Origin: Varanus komodoensis
Lineage: Eukaryota > Chordata > Lepidosauria > Squamata > Varanidae
Reading direction: 5' to 3'
Assembly (NCBI RefSeq): GCF_004798865.1
Contig: NW_025336481.1
Coordinates: 35,131,130-35,195,129, forward strand
DNA: 64,000 nt
Made by a program: the position numbers and the translations under genes. Under the pieces are notes generated by a model. The model had not been told where the DNA came from. It saw nothing but the letters and a program-made list of their open reading frames with translations, and made no database searches. Shown here piece after piece: positions 1 to 11,530 of the stretch (position 1 is the first letter of the stretch; every line of letters starts with the position of its first letter).

Positions 1-400
1 AGACATATAATCCATCGACTAAAGCATATGTAAATAGAGTTTGGTAGAGCGACATTCAATTTCTCCAAGAAAAATGAAAAACAGCCCTCCTGTAGCATTT
101 CTGATTTACATAAAAACTCATTTTAGCCCATTTCCATTATGGCAAATGTAACTAAATCTGCAGACCACTCTGCAATTTATTTTTGGGTGAATGTGTGGCA
201 TCCCTCATTCATATGTCAACACATTTTTTTTCCTTATTCATAAGCCAGATGTAATTTGGGTCCAAATAAAAAGGCAGGGGAAGGGTTTTGACCTTATGTT
301 GCTCCACACACAGGTGAACAACTCTGGTGCAATTAAACAGAAAGGAAACAGCTTGGCCGTAACTTAACTGCTATCAGGTGCATGGTCTAATTTTCTAGGC
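1..400. other. Stretch without recognisable gene or repeat
   Basis: AT-rich sequence before the first mobile element. It shows no splice-flanked open frame, no tandem repeat and no family consensus that I recognise. Confidence 0.5.
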
Positions 401-533
401 CAGTGGTGGGTAGAAAACTGATCTCCAGATGTTTGAGACCTCAGTTCCCAGATGCCTCTGCTAGCATGGCCAGTGCTCAGAACTGCGAGTGAAAGTCCAA
501 ACTGCCTGGAGATCAACTTTTTGCCCACCCCAG
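401..533. mobile_element. Short palindromic hAT-like non-autonomous DNA element
   Basis: The two ends are inverted: it opens CAGTGGTGGG and closes CCCACCCCAG, with matching inner arms ('ctgatctccag' against 'ctggagatcaac'). The flanking octamers TTCTAGGC and TTTTGGCC agree at 6 of 8 positions, as expected for an old hAT 8-bp target duplication. It has no coding capacity. Several diverged relatives with the same 'cttcaactcccag ... agtccaa' core occur in this window. Confidence 0.7.
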
Positions 534-723
534 TTTTGGCCAAACTAAACATGGCCCATGAGCTGTACTGAGTAGGCTATCAGTTGCTTCGGTATCCTTC
601 TTTTCCTCCCCATAATCCTAGATAGAAGAAACAAAATATTTATAAAGGCACTGGAGGATTTCTGTATCTGTTTGGTGAACTGCATTATCTCTCAAATTTT
701 ATATATGCATTATTGTTGTTGTA

Positions 724-795
724 TATTTTAATGTCACCTGTCCAGAAAGCTTCTTTGGTTGATAGATGGTATAGAAGTGAAATGAATAAATAAAT
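724..795 (+). mobile_element. L2-like LINE 3' tail (or a SINE sharing it)
   Basis: A 3' end of the type 'cacctgtccagaaagc...gatggtatagaagtgaaatgaataaataaat', matching the other L2-like ends in this window (for example 23.2 kb and 37.3 kb). Only the untranslated tail is present. The sequence from 541 up to here holds nothing I recognise. Confidence 0.5.
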
Positions 796-942
796 ATTCT
801 TATATTATAAACTGACTTCAGGTTTTGAATTAAGGCTAGGATTAAAGGTATATAGCATTGTTAGGGTGCAGAGGTCGCGGGGGTTAAAATAATCTTAGGA
901 TTCTTTTACATGTAACCAGTACACATGGCACAGTTAGTAAGA

Positions 943-1150
943 ATCAGTGTGGCATGGAGACATAAATGTCGGACTACTACCAGAAAGGCTTGGGTTCTAG
1001 TCTTAAGCATGAAGTGTATTTAATGACATTGGAGCAGTCATGAACTCTCTACCTAACTTACCCAGTTACTGTGAAAATAAAGTCAGAGAAAAGAGAGATT
1101 CACATGTGTTTGAGATCCTTGGAGTAGGGAAAATGTAATAAATAAAATAA
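943..1150 (+). mobile_element. Diverged Sauria-type SINE
   Basis: It follows the Sauria SINE layout: 'cagtgtggcatggag' head, 'gtcggactactacc' and 'cttgggttctagtc' (the B-box region), the 'gagcagtcatgaactct' block, then a tail of 'gagatccttggagtaggg' and 'taataaataaaataa'. It is clearly older than the copies at 30.2 and 55.2 kb. Confidence 0.7.
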
Positions 1151-1699
1151 GACCAAATTTATGTTATGTGTCATTTTGAGTAATTGGCATCAATGTAGCA
1201 GCGCACTATCATGAAGCTTGCTCTGTTGGAGTTGGGGAGCCTTTTCCCAGTGAGGGTGCAGCTCCATTAGATGCTACAAGTTCCCTTTCACAGTAAGGCC
1301 TTGGGGAAGTCTGGTTCTGTTGATTCTCACTAAGCAGGAGCCAGATTTTCTGGAAAGACAAGCATAGCGACACAGCAGCACCAGCCTTAAGCAATGCTGT
1401 AATCAGAAGTGAGACAAGCTTGCTTGCAGACATTGCTCCGAGCAGATTGGAATGGCTTGGAAGTACGCTTTCCCTTTCTCCTAGTCTGGACTGGCTAGTC
1501 CCACCTCTTATGGTGGCCTGCTCCCTCAAAGGGCTGTGGACTTTTTCAGGCTTGGGACATGCTGACAGAGAAGTAGCTGCAGCGTGGTGACACCTTCAGG
1601 GCTACAATCCTCAGAAGCCAAGAACAGTGTGGACACAGTATGGACACAGAAGCTGGTCCTGAGGCCGTCCTGAAACCTACATCTTAAGAAGGCAGGTGT
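1151..1699. other. Unassigned unique sequence
   Basis: Moderately GC-rich for this window. A 106-codon minus-strand open frame (1209-1529) shows no motif and no splice context, so I treat it as chance. No repeat family is recognised. Confidence 0.4.
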
Positions 1700-2395
1700 T
1701 CTGAGGCATGGTCATTCTCCAGAGTAAGCACGCTGCTTCAGAGTTCCTTTTCACAATGCTTTATTGTTACAAGTCCTTATTGCCAAACATCTCTGAGTCC
1801 CCACGGGGGGGGGGGGTTCATCCCACTTATGGATCTTTCTCTGACACCTCCCCAGAGTGGATCACTGAGATTCCCTGTCTGCCTACACCCCTTCCATTGT
1901 TCTTGAATCTCCTACCTGTGTTATCTCCTAGCAACACAACTTCAGGGGGAGGGGCCTCTACATCAGACAGACTGCTCATTTGTTTGTGCATTCCATCACC
2001 AGACCCCAAACGCACCTCTCGTTTTCCCATCAGCAGGTTGAAGCTCTTGTAAGCTTCTGCCCCCAGCTCTCCCCCTTGCTCTGTTATCCTCCCATTCCCA
2101 TGGGATGGCTTGTCACCCCAGCCACCTGGGGCAACTCTGCTCATTCCACAGACATTCCCTGGCCTTGATCTGATACTGTTCTTTACTGACCTTCCAAAAC
2201 TGCTTCATTTTCACTGTCTGAATTCTCATTCCCATCAAATCTATAAACAGGCCACAGCTGTTCTGGTCGCTTTTCCCTGTGTATGTCCACAACAGGAGGA
2301 ATCTCATGTTGTCCTCTGTAACCAAGCCCTCTCCCCATTTGCTAAATTGAGAATCATTCTCGACTGAAGATGGGGTCCTGGTCCATGACACAACA
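1690..2395 (-). other. G-rich (minus strand) block with overlapping open frames and a polyadenylation hexamer
   Basis: On the minus strand two open frames of 92 codons (2391-2113) and 105 codons (2144-1827) overlap, followed by a run of 12 C (12 G on the plus strand, 1805-1816) and an AATAAA hexamer (plus-strand TTTATT at 1760-1765). The frames have a plausible amino-acid mix but no motif I know. Options are the terminal exon of an unrecognised transcript, a retrocopy or an unclassified repeat. I could not find an A-rich tail after the hexamer or clean end repeats, so the class is open. Confidence 0.25.
1805..1816 (+). repeat. Poly-G run (12 G)
   Basis: Twelve uninterrupted G residues. This is a likely length-variable homopolymer and a possible assembly uncertainty. 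Confidence 0.9.
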
Positions 2396-2884
2396 CTTAC
2401 AAATCTTCCTATCTAAAGCCAAATGTTTTGTATTGGTGCCATGAAAAGATGCACAACAATCCACTTCATATATAGTAAAATATTCCAGAGTCACTGATAA
2501 CTAAATCAGAGATACCACATTCTAAAATGCTAGATGAGATATGAACAAAGTCCAAATCATTCCACACACACAAGCGTCCTGTTCACAAAGTACCACATGC
2601 ATTTTAAAAAGAAAGGAAAGAAAGAAATCCACTGCAGAAAATATTACTCATCTTTATTTTGTTTTATTACTCAAAATAAAGTTATAAATTAGTTGAATGC
2701 CATAGAAGAGCAAGAGAACCCGGCTGCCCATAAATTCAGAAAACATTTATTATTGCTCATTAGTATGCCACATTTGCTTGTTCCTGCAGTTCGGGAACCG
2801 TGTTTTGAAGTATAAACAAAAATCTGACACTGGGATTTACTTGAGAGTTTTGACATAAGTTGGAGATGTGAGCACCCCAAGAGA
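2396..2884. other. Unassigned AT-rich stretch
   Basis: It contains a short purine run (gaaaggaaagaaagaaa near 2610) and the AATAAA-bearing text near 2680. There is no supported gene or repeat family. Confidence 0.4.
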
Positions 2885-3115
2885 ATCAGGTCCTACCACA
2901 GAAGATAAGCCATATTAGGTCCGACCAGAAGTCCATCTAGAGCTGTGATCACTTTCTTACAATGGCCAAACTGATGCCTATGGGAAGCCCACAAGCAGAA
3001 AATATGGGCAGTAGACTTCTCCCACTGTTGCTCTCTAGCAATTGGTATCCAGAGATGTAGTGCTCTGACCCTGGATGTAACTCCCCATTAGTCATCAATA
3101 GCCTTATCCTTTGTT
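2885..3115 (-). mobile_element. CR1-like LINE 3' untranslated fragment
   Basis: On the plus strand it reads 'gaccagaagtccatctag', 'caatggccaaactgatgcc', 'tgggaagcccacaagca' and 'ttggtatccagag', the reverse complement of the 3' region of the CR1-like family that also occurs at 32.06 and 34.26 kb. It carries no reverse-transcriptase sequence and abuts a BovB fragment directly. Confidence 0.75.
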
Positions 3116-3125
3116 GTTGTATATG

Positions 3126-4140
3126 AATGTGTCTGTTATTGTAATGTGCTGTCAAGTTGAATCCAACTTATGGTAACCCTATGAATAAATTCCTTCCAAG
3201 ATATCACATTCTTTACAGCCCTGCTCAGCTCTTGTAGACTCAAGGCTGTGGCTTCCTTTATGGAATGAATCCATCTCACATGTGGTCTTTCCTTCATCTC
3301 TTTCACTTTACCCTGCATCAATATCTTTTCCAGTGACCCTTGCCTTCTCATGATGTGCCCAAAGTATGACAGCCTCAGTTTCATCATGTTTGCTTCCAGG
3401 GAAAGTTCAGGCTTGATTTGATCTAGGATCCAGCTGTTTGTCTTTCTGTTGGCACAGGGTATTTACCAGGCTCTCTTCCAGCTCCATGTTTCCAATTCAT
3501 TGTTTTTTCCTTGTCAGCTTTCATCACTGTCCAGTTTTCACACGTACAGAGGGATTTAGAATACAATAGGAGAATACAACCTGATCATCTTTTTTAGTTT
3601 CTTCATTACTGCTCAGTATACTTTGAATTTCTTGGCTGCAGCTTCCCTCTGAACTGATGATTGAGCAAAGGTATGCAAAATCTTTCACAATTCCAATTTC
3701 TTTATTGTTGACACTAAAAATGTGTGATTTTTCTGTAGTCTTTACTATTATTTCCTTAAAGTTCAACTTCACTCCTGCTTTTGTACTTTCATCTTTCACT
3801 TTCATCAGGAATTGTTTCAATTCCTTGCTGCTTTCTAATCTACATAATCTACATATCTACATATCTTAAATCATTTATGTATCTTCCACCAGTTTTTCCT
3901 CTTCCTCCTTCTGTAAGCCAGCTTTCCTTAAGTTCTGTGTAGAGACTGAGCACATCTTTGCCTGATGCCTTCGCTTATAGAAACCCATTCTTTTTCTTCA
4001 TATTCTGTCCTAACAGTAGAGTCTTCTCTACAATCAAGTGCTGATGCGCACCCATTCTTTCAAAACCATCCATTGCTTAAGATGGTTATTTATGATCCAC
4101 ACAGTCAAAGACGTTGCTGTACTCTGTAAAGCATAGACAT
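3126..4140 (-). mobile_element. BovB/RTE-type LINE, 5'-truncated, reverse-transcriptase C-terminal part
   Basis: Minus-strand frames carry the C-terminal signature of BovB reverse transcriptase. Residues such as MKLRLSYFGHIMRRQ, LEKILMQGKV, VRWIHSIKEAT and FIHRVTISWIQLD lie at 3387-3136, and the more N-terminal FLMKVKDESTKAGVKLN lies at 3820-3524. Further upstream (near 4105) 'tttgactgtgtggatcataa' fits the FDCVDH box of the same enzyme. The 3' end is toward 3126. Several frame breaks show it is dead. It is followed head-to-head by another BovB copy. Confidence 0.85.
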
Positions 4141-4144
4141 TAAA

Positions 4145-4815
4145 AGGCCTTATTTTAAAGCAACATTTGATATTGCTCAGAGAATGGGAAACACAAAGAG
4201 TTGGGAGTTGTGGAAGTTCATGAACAATGGTAGTTCAAGAGATCAGGTATGGTACAAGAAATCAAAATTCTGAAAGATTTCACATGCCTCGGCTCAGTCA
4301 TCAATTCAAAGAAAGACTGCAGCAAAGAAAGTTGAAGAAGACTGAGACTTGGAGGGGCAGCAATGAAGGAACTAAAGAAAATCAAGTATAAGGACATTGT
4401 ACTGGAGACCAAGGTCAAGATCTAATCACAAACTAAGGGTATGAAAGTGGGACAGTGAAGAAAGCTGACAGGAAGAAAATTGATGTGTGCTGGACAAGAC
4501 CTTTGTGAAAACTCTGGACTGACAGAAAGACAAACAAATGGGTCCTAGATCAAATGAAACCAGAACTTTTCCTGGAAGCAAAAAGGACAAAACTGAAGCA
4601 GAACTTGGACACAGTGCAGAAGACAATCAGGCTAGGGAAAGTCGAAGGTGAAAGATGAAAGGGAAGACCAATTATGAGATGGCTTGAATCCATAAAAGAA
4701 GCCACAGCCTTGAACTTCGTAGAGCTGAATGGAGCTGTCATGGACAGAGTATTTTGGAGGGTTTTCATTCATAGGGTCACCATAAGTCAAAGACAATTTG
4801 ATGGCGTGTAACAAT
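4145..4815 (+). mobile_element. BovB/RTE-type LINE fragment, opposite orientation to the preceding copy
   Basis: Plus-strand reading gives decayed BovB reverse-transcriptase text: a region encoding VQEIKILKDFTCLGSVINS (about 4252-4310) aligns with the 'TDFxxLGSxI' section, and the end 'catagggtcaccataagtcaaagac' matches the BovB 3' terminus (codon region 'FIHRVTxSQ'). The frame is broken several times. With the minus-strand copy upstream it forms an imperfect inverted repeat whose 3' ends face outward. Confidence 0.75.
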
Positions 4816-6213
4816 AACAGAAAGCAAGCTAGACAGAGTACAAGAAGCTCCAATCCTTAAGGGATTGTGCATTCTAGAGGTAAAAATTATGTGCTTTATA
4901 GTAGCTACATTTGTACATAAACAGGAGATTGATGGTAGAACAATATGCATGTTATTGTCTACTCTGAGTCACAGCTGATCAGGCCAGCCTTTCCTGAAAG
5001 TTATTATTTATTTATGAATTTATAATGTATAATAATAATTTATATTATGGGGTCAGGCAATTTTATATGAACCACTCAAATCCCTTTCTGTGATGCTCAA
5101 GTTTTGCTGGTTTCTTTATAAGTTGAAACCAGACCTTGGAAGTTATGAATCGGTTGAATCAGGAAGCTGCTTCAAGCAGCACTTGGGACCAAGTTTAGGA
5201 TCTGAATTTGACTTTAAGTGCTGCAGTGGTACCAAATCTATGCTAGGATCTGGTAACTTTACTGCTACAAGGAGTCTAGGGGCTTCAGAATTCTGCTGAA
5301 TGTCTTTCAAAAAATTGGCTTCCTTCCGCCATGTTGAATCAGATGAAATACAAATTGCAATTTGGTGTCAGGCCAAAGCTGTGAATGCTTTCAAGACAAG
5401 TCTTTGAAGGATGCTTACACTACAGATATCATGCCAATTTTGGAATATTTCTCAAAGAATAAATACAACAAATAGAAGCCACTGGAATTTGTTGATACAT
5501 CTGGAATTGGAAAAACAAGAAGCAGACAATCACAGGTAAAGACAACAAAAGGGCCAACATTCAGGAGCATTCGACTGTGATTCTTGCATAACCCTGTAGT
5601 GAACTTTCAGAGATGTTCTTTAGTTTCTTAGTAAATGCATCATACAAATATGATCCTTGAAGGACCATGTTTATTTGATATGCTACACAATTTCGCCTGG
5701 AGGAGCTCTGCCTATTATAACTCAGCCAGTGGTCTTAGAATAGCTCCAACTGCTTCTACTACCCAAACACCACTAGGAGGGTGATGGGCCTGCCTACATT
5801 TATCTTCAAACAGGCACAGCACTTTTTGCAAATGCTTTACTTTATTGGATAATTTCTTACCTTAGAGCACATGCTCTGTGTGGCTTGCATATCCCTGCTG
5901 TTGGTCTGACCCCTGTTGCTTCCACTAAAGTAGAAAGCTGGTGCATTTACCCTAAATGATCAGATTTACATTGGATTTGCTGCATAGCAGCCTTCTAGTC
6001 GGCTACTGGCTGATTGCAGCATTTGCAGCGATAGTGGGCGATTTAGACCTAATCAAATCATAATTCTAAAACGGGAGAATCGATTCAGTTTAAGGATTTC
6101 CTTTCTACAAAAAGAAGAAACAAAAAAGAAAAGAAAAACCTAAGCAATCAGCCCCTAACAGGCCAAAAACAACATCAAATATAAATCCTTCTACATATCT
6201 TCTCATTTTACAG
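4816..6213. other. Unassigned stretch, partly coding-like text
   Basis: No recognisable family. The part from about 5090 to 5570 has an uneven, exon-like composition and one 69-codon plus-strand frame (5090-5299), but no motif, splice context or poly-A tail that would prove a retrocopy. The remainder is AT-rich unique sequence. Confidence 0.35.
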
Positions 6214-6302
6214 ATCTAAGTGTAATGGAGGATGAAGGCTACACTTTTGATGAAGCAATCAAGGTGGTCGGCTCCATTACAGTTACTGACCTGCTTCGAT
6301 AA
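6214..6302 (+). CDS. Possible short terminal exon or retro-fragment (29 codons), unidentified
   Basis: It is preceded by a fair acceptor (tctcattttacag). The frame then reads LSVMEDEGYTFDEAIKVV and continues to end in TDLLR and a TAA stop at 6300-6302. The residue mix is protein-like and two CpGs are kept. No partner exon was found on the plus strand nearby, and 29 codons open by chance is not rare. It could be a last exon, a piece of a decayed retrocopy or coincidence. Confidence 0.2.
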
Positions 6303-6587
6303 TCATTGGTCCCTATATTAAATATGTGTATATAAAATTTTGAAGCCTGTTTCAGAAGCCAGGGGTCTTGAGCCTTGTCCAGGGCGGCATGGAGGTGCCA
6401 TGGACATGCCTGCTACAATTTGCAAGATCATGGCAGTATACAAAAGGGATCCTATGAGTTTAGAAGGGTGGAAATTCATCTGATCAGTGTTGCTGTAGGA
6501 TTCTAATCATACAGAAATTCCACCAGACTTTGCTGTGGCACATGCGGAGTCAGCATGCACATAACATGAGAAAACATTTTTAGGGAT

Positions 6588-6588
6588 G

Positions 6589-6628
<40 letters not shown>
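6588..6628 (+). repeat. (GATA)n microsatellite
   Basis: About ten tandem GATA units, nearly perfect. Confidence 0.95.
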
Positions 6629-6629
<1 letters not shown>

Positions 6630-9340
6630 ATATCTTTCTGTTCTGCACTCCCCAGTGCCATCTTCTGGAATTAGCCATCCAGGTTAGTAGCAGAACCACT
6701 CTAGGGCAGAAACTTCAACATTCATCCCAGGTAGCATATCCAGAAGTATACCATGGTTGATGGCATTTGAAGGCCACTGAGAGCTTGAAGAGAATCAGAA
6801 GGTTTACAGTCCTGAAGAAGGTCAACAGCCTTATCCTCTCAGGACAAAGTTATTTTTCAGTTTGAAAGACCATATTCTAAGCATGAGGTTCATCAGTCTT
6901 TCAGCATCCCATAGTTTCCCAGCAGGTCTGATGGAATCTCAGGGGAGAAAACATGGGTGAGATGGAGCCCTGGCCAAATGGTAAGGTGAGATTTTAGGAA
7001 GCATGGGTTAGAAATCTGGGGTACTAGCACCTGGATTCCCATAGCACAGGGAACTGCTTCTATACTGGAGGCTGTTGACTGCTCTTCCTTAGGTGGAAGG
7101 AAGGATTCATCTCCAGCTTTCTTAACTCCCTAATGCCACACTGTCCACCTGGACTATGGATATGATGACATCCTTCCCCCGACTCACTGACTGGTACTAA
7201 TTGAAGCAATGATAATCCTAGTTGTGGAACTCTCAAACCTGAACAGTTCTACTTTTCTAAATGCAAATCTAAATTCTTGCTGATACCTTCTGTTTGATAT
7301 GCATCTAAGCACAGACCTTTTTTCTCCCCCCCCCCTTTCCTTGCCACTGTGTTGCCATTAGTAAGCACAAGGGGGGAAATAGGACTATGGTAGCATTCAC
7401 TGTCCTTGACATCACTTGCTCACACTTCAGTAAAATCTGTTTGGTCTTAGATGGATCAAATGAACTGATCTGATGCTCAGATGTTGTGAACATATATGTT
7501 ACTGCATCAGTCAGAGACCACTGTAGTGAAGGTCAGTGGGTTTAAACAGTGTGAACTTAGGAGGCTGCAGAAAACACAGAATTAAATAGTAGTGAGAATA
7601 GCAGCACAAAAACAACGTGAGCCTCTTCAAGCACCCTAAAAGCTATCATAGCTGGACGGGCCTTTCAACACATGCAATAAAAAGGAACACGAAACGGAAA
7701 GTTTCAGACCACCTCAAAACGGCACCTCATCCAAATATTCTCATTCTGAATTCTGAGGTTTAATCAAAGCAAAGGATTATGTTCAAAGCCTGCTGCTTTT
7801 TGGCCCTGAAAGCAAATAGCAGAAATCATTTTAAGAAGCAACTAGACGTTTTTATGGAGTGCTGAAAGTGAGGGAGAGAGCGGCATATCAGATGAATTGG
7901 CCTACAATCAAACTTAAGAGGTGCAGACATCTTGGTCCAAACTGGCTTTGTCTGTCCCAGTCATTTGTTACACTGATGACACCACTCCTGCAATCTGCAC
8001 TATATTTCCCCCTCCTCCAAATAAGGCTCACAAATAAAACCAAATGTCATTTCTATAAAGCCTCACAGCACTGAAATTGGCAGGTCAGGGCAGGTTAAGG
8101 GGGACACTCTGAAGATTTAGTACTTGAAAAACAAGCAATGCCAGCCAGATATATGGCAGATTAATGTCTCTGATAAATCACTGTCCCTGATACAATGAGG
8201 CTGACATAGCAGGTGTAGTTGGAGAAGCCCAAACGAAACATGGACTTGAAGATGAATGATACCCAGCAATACCTTTAATGGAAAACAACTTGAACAGAAA
8301 TGCCCAGAGCAGCCATGATTTCTGTTTCTCTTCTATATAGATAGTTAGTTGTACTGCTCCGGTGATAATTCTTCAAATGGATGAATAGATTTCGGAATGT
8401 GCTGTGACCATTCATGCAAAACCAAGTCTTTTCTGAACATATGATTCATGGCTTTTTGTTTGCTTTGGTTTTTCAATAAGTTTAAAGTAATCTGCATGCC
8501 TTCCGTTTCTGCGTTTTCCTCTAATTCAGGAAAACTTTTCTTATCAGCCTATCTGCTGGTGAAGACCTGAATGTCTACCATCCTTCATGCCAGGTAGAAG
8601 GTGATTCTGGGAAGTTCCAGGCACTCAGTTCATGGAGGGTGCTTCCTAGGCCTGTTGTGCCAAATCAGATTAAGCAGGGCTTCACTTTAGAGTGGACATG
8701 GAGGAGATCGCACCTCAGTAGATGCCCGTCCTGTCAGGGACCCTTGGAGTTGCTCCTTATCTTCACCTTTGTAACCTGCTTGTTCCTCTACCTCTTGCTT
8801 TGGTGATGGGAAGTAGAAGAGCAGTGGATACTTCTATGCACTGGCTCTCTGCCTGTCATATAAGCAAATGGTAGCTATGCTGAGAAAGAAGATAAGGAGC
8901 AACAACAGCTGGTGACTAGGTTGGTGAGAAGGCAGACTCACTGAGGGAGGGCACCCTTTGAGGATACCTTGCCCTCTAAAAGCTGGAGCTGGAACTGGAA
9001 GTGAGCCCAGATAGATTGCAGTGCAACACTTCCCCACAGCTGCATGAGTCAGAGAATTATCAGCAGTTCTGGGAAAACAGCTTTTACAGAAACTTGTTCA
9101 CATGATATATACTGTTGGTAGTTCCACCTCCAGAGTTAGTCCTCCATCTGGGTTGCTTTTGAGGGAAGCAATTTTAGTGCATCCCACTTTTCGAAACAGT
9201 GAATAAACAGAATCCTGCCCAGTCCTTATTAAATTCAAGAGGATCACATGCTTTTGAAATGTTTTGAAAATGTAACAAAGTACAAATAAGTCATAAACTC
9301 ATTTTAGAACCTACAGGAATGCTTGGAGGGCATGGTCTTT
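6629..9340. other. Long stretch without recognised gene
   Basis: Mostly unique sequence. The part 7560-7860 is notable for retained CpGs (for example in 'cacgaaacgg', 'aaaacggcacc', 'agacgttt') and lack of repeat text, which may mark conserved non-coding DNA. No splice-flanked open frame was found. Confidence 0.4.
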
Positions 9341-9369
9341 AAGTATGGATGCCCATGGATTCAGCACTG

Positions 9370-9460
9370 TGAACTGAGTTTAGAAATAAATTGAAAGCCA
9401 GTGCAGATCTGGTTAATATGCTTCCTTTAGCTTCCACTTATCTGTACATGAAGCAGAGTT
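9370..9460 (-). mobile_element. Possible decayed L2-like LINE fragment
   Basis: Plus-strand text 'taaattgaaagccagtgcag' resembles the reverse complement of an L2-like coding part, in the manner of 'aattgggcccggacttcaatcgggagcca' in the 38.6 kb copy. The match is short and diverged. Text near 10.26-10.38 kb ('ggttgtagacattgaaatacaatgggggcaagacc') may belong to the same class. Confidence 0.25.
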
Positions 9461-9788
9461 CTGCAATGGTTGACATTTCCAAAACACCTTTCAGAATAGA
9501 TGCAGATGATCCAACATGGTGGTTACACATGCATGTATGTTGGTAGCAAATGCCAAGGCTGGTCAAAGAGGTCTCAGATACAGTTGGGTGACTGAAGTTC
9601 TGAACATTGCAATCACCAAAGAATCAAGGAGCATATCAGAATCTTGAAGAAAACCTTGCATACCTATGAAGAAATCACCTGTGGATAACTCACCAGATTA
9701 TACCAACCAACATCAATTCTTCTCTATCCGGCATAATTTTCAATTTGTTCATACTCACACTTCTGCCAAACAATGGCTGGATCCATGG

Positions 9789-9904
9789 CAGGCAACCTGG
9801 TGCCTTTCATATGTTTGGACTATAACTTCTATCAGCCCCAGACAGCATGGCCCCTGGGCAGATATTATGGAGTCAGCAGTCCAAAATATCTGGCTTGCCT
9901 ACCC
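9789..9904. mobile_element. Palindromic hAT-like non-autonomous element
   Basis: The left arm 'ggcaacctggtgcctttcatatgtttggac' and the right arm 'agtccaaaatatctggcttgcctacc' are inverted, around a 'cagccccagacagcatggcc' centre. This is the same broad family as the copies near 27.7 and 58.0 kb. Confidence 0.65.
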
Positions 9905-10034
9905 ATTGACTTGGAGATATATTAGAACATGAATTGCTTGGAACTGCATAGAGAGCATATAGCTCAATAATCAGTATATAACACTGTACGTTGCAGTGCT
10001 TTGGGATGTGGGGGCCTCACTTGCATCTATGCCA

Positions 10035-10117
10035 TTTTAATCCATTTGTGTGTGTGTTTTGTGGGCCACCTTGGGATCTTTGCTGAAAGGTAGTATAGAA
10101 ATAAATATTAACATAAA
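10035..10117 (+). mobile_element. L2-like LINE 3' tail
   Basis: The end reads 'gggccaccttgggatctttgctgaaaggtagtatagaaataaatatt', the common L2-like 3' terminus in this genome. Only the tail is visible. Confidence 0.55.
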
Positions 10118-10144
10118 CGTTCACAGACAACATGACAGTTTCCA

Positions 10145-10212
10145 GGGAAAAACTGGGCTTGGACTAGATGACCTCCAAAATCCCTACCACCTCAAAGTTC
10201 TATCATTTCTGT
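10145..10212 (+). mobile_element. CR1 LINE 3' end
   Basis: Text 'actgggcttggactagatgacctcc', 'ccctaccacctc' and 'gttctatcattt' matches the CR1 3' terminus (consensus form: ttggactagatgacct...ccttccagctctacgattctatgatt). Confidence 0.65.
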
Positions 10213-11514
10213 TCATGAACCTTTAATGTATTAGAAAAATAAGAGTAGGGTGTTATTGATAAGACCTCTAAAGTGACAAACTTCTTCAGCAGTTGGTTGT
10301 AGACATTGAAATACAATGGGGGCAAGACCTAGATGCAATCTTGTGGTACCCCAAAAGTTAAATCTCAAGGATGTATCAGCATTCAATCATCCAGAGCAAT
10401 CCATTGCTTGGTTGTTAATAGCTGTTGTTAATCTTTCTGGGAAGCCTACAGGGTTCAAGACATTGGTGAGAAAGATTCATTGTGTTCTGTCTTTACTTGA
10501 TGTTCCACCAAAGTGTATGTGGGAACGTGAAGGTCTCCTACATCTAATGAAACTCGCCACCGTACAAACACATACTCTACTCCTGGCCAGCCTTGTGATA
10601 TTTTAGAAGCCAAGATTTCCTAGTTCTGATGGCAAAGCAAGAGCTTTCACAGATCTTGAAATATTGTGTACACAATTCAAAGACCAGATGGCTATACTTA
10701 AGTAGTTTATGCCACAAGTCTGGTTCCAACTCACACAAACATTTACAAGTTTAAAAATTGTGATGTAAACTTAGCTGGCTAATACACAGTGCTGTGAAAT
10801 GTCTAGATTTATAACCTCTGAAGAGTGTGTGAACAATGAATTAGAATACTAGCTGCATGATTGTGGTAACTAATGCCAAGCTGGGGAGCAACTTCACCTA
10901 ATGTAAATGTAAACAGAAGATTTAATTGGCCCAAGGGGAATGCTAGTGTCATTAAAGATGCAGTGGAGAGTGTTTGCAACAACAACCTACTGACATTGAT
11001 GAGCACCAAAAGACCAAAATCAGTGTAGAACTGTAAGATCTGGGAAAGTAGTTAATTCTTACATTCACATTATCGTCACCAACACACAAGGGCATCTTTT
11101 GAGCCTTTATCTTCTGAACACTAGAAAGAAAAATATATCAATGGACATAACAAGGAAAATAATTTCTGAAGCCTATCACATGGTATTTTTTAAAAAATCA
11201 TGATATTTTTAAATGCAGTTATCTGACTTGCAGTTCCTGAACCATTCCTGTCCACAAAGTCTTCCTCTTTTCCACAATTTCCCCTTTGGGAGAGAAAATT
11301 TTAATCTTTTTCTCTCTTCTATTTTATGTTCATCTTTTTAGATACTGCTCTGTGGGCAAGTCTCTTATTCTTTGGGCACTTCTGACTGACCTCAGATCCT
11401 TATCCTACTGCTGTATGCGTTCTCCATCCATTTTGGTAACTAAAGCAGATATATACTGGATATTGTGACCACAGGCTACTTCCAAATGAATGGTTCCTCA
11501 TACATCCCCCCCAA

Positions 11515-11530
11515 CCCCCCCCCCCCCCCC
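11515..11530 (+). repeat. Poly-C run (16 C)
   Basis: Sixteen consecutive C residues preceded by 'ccccccaa'. This is a length-unstable homopolymer. Confidence 0.9.
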
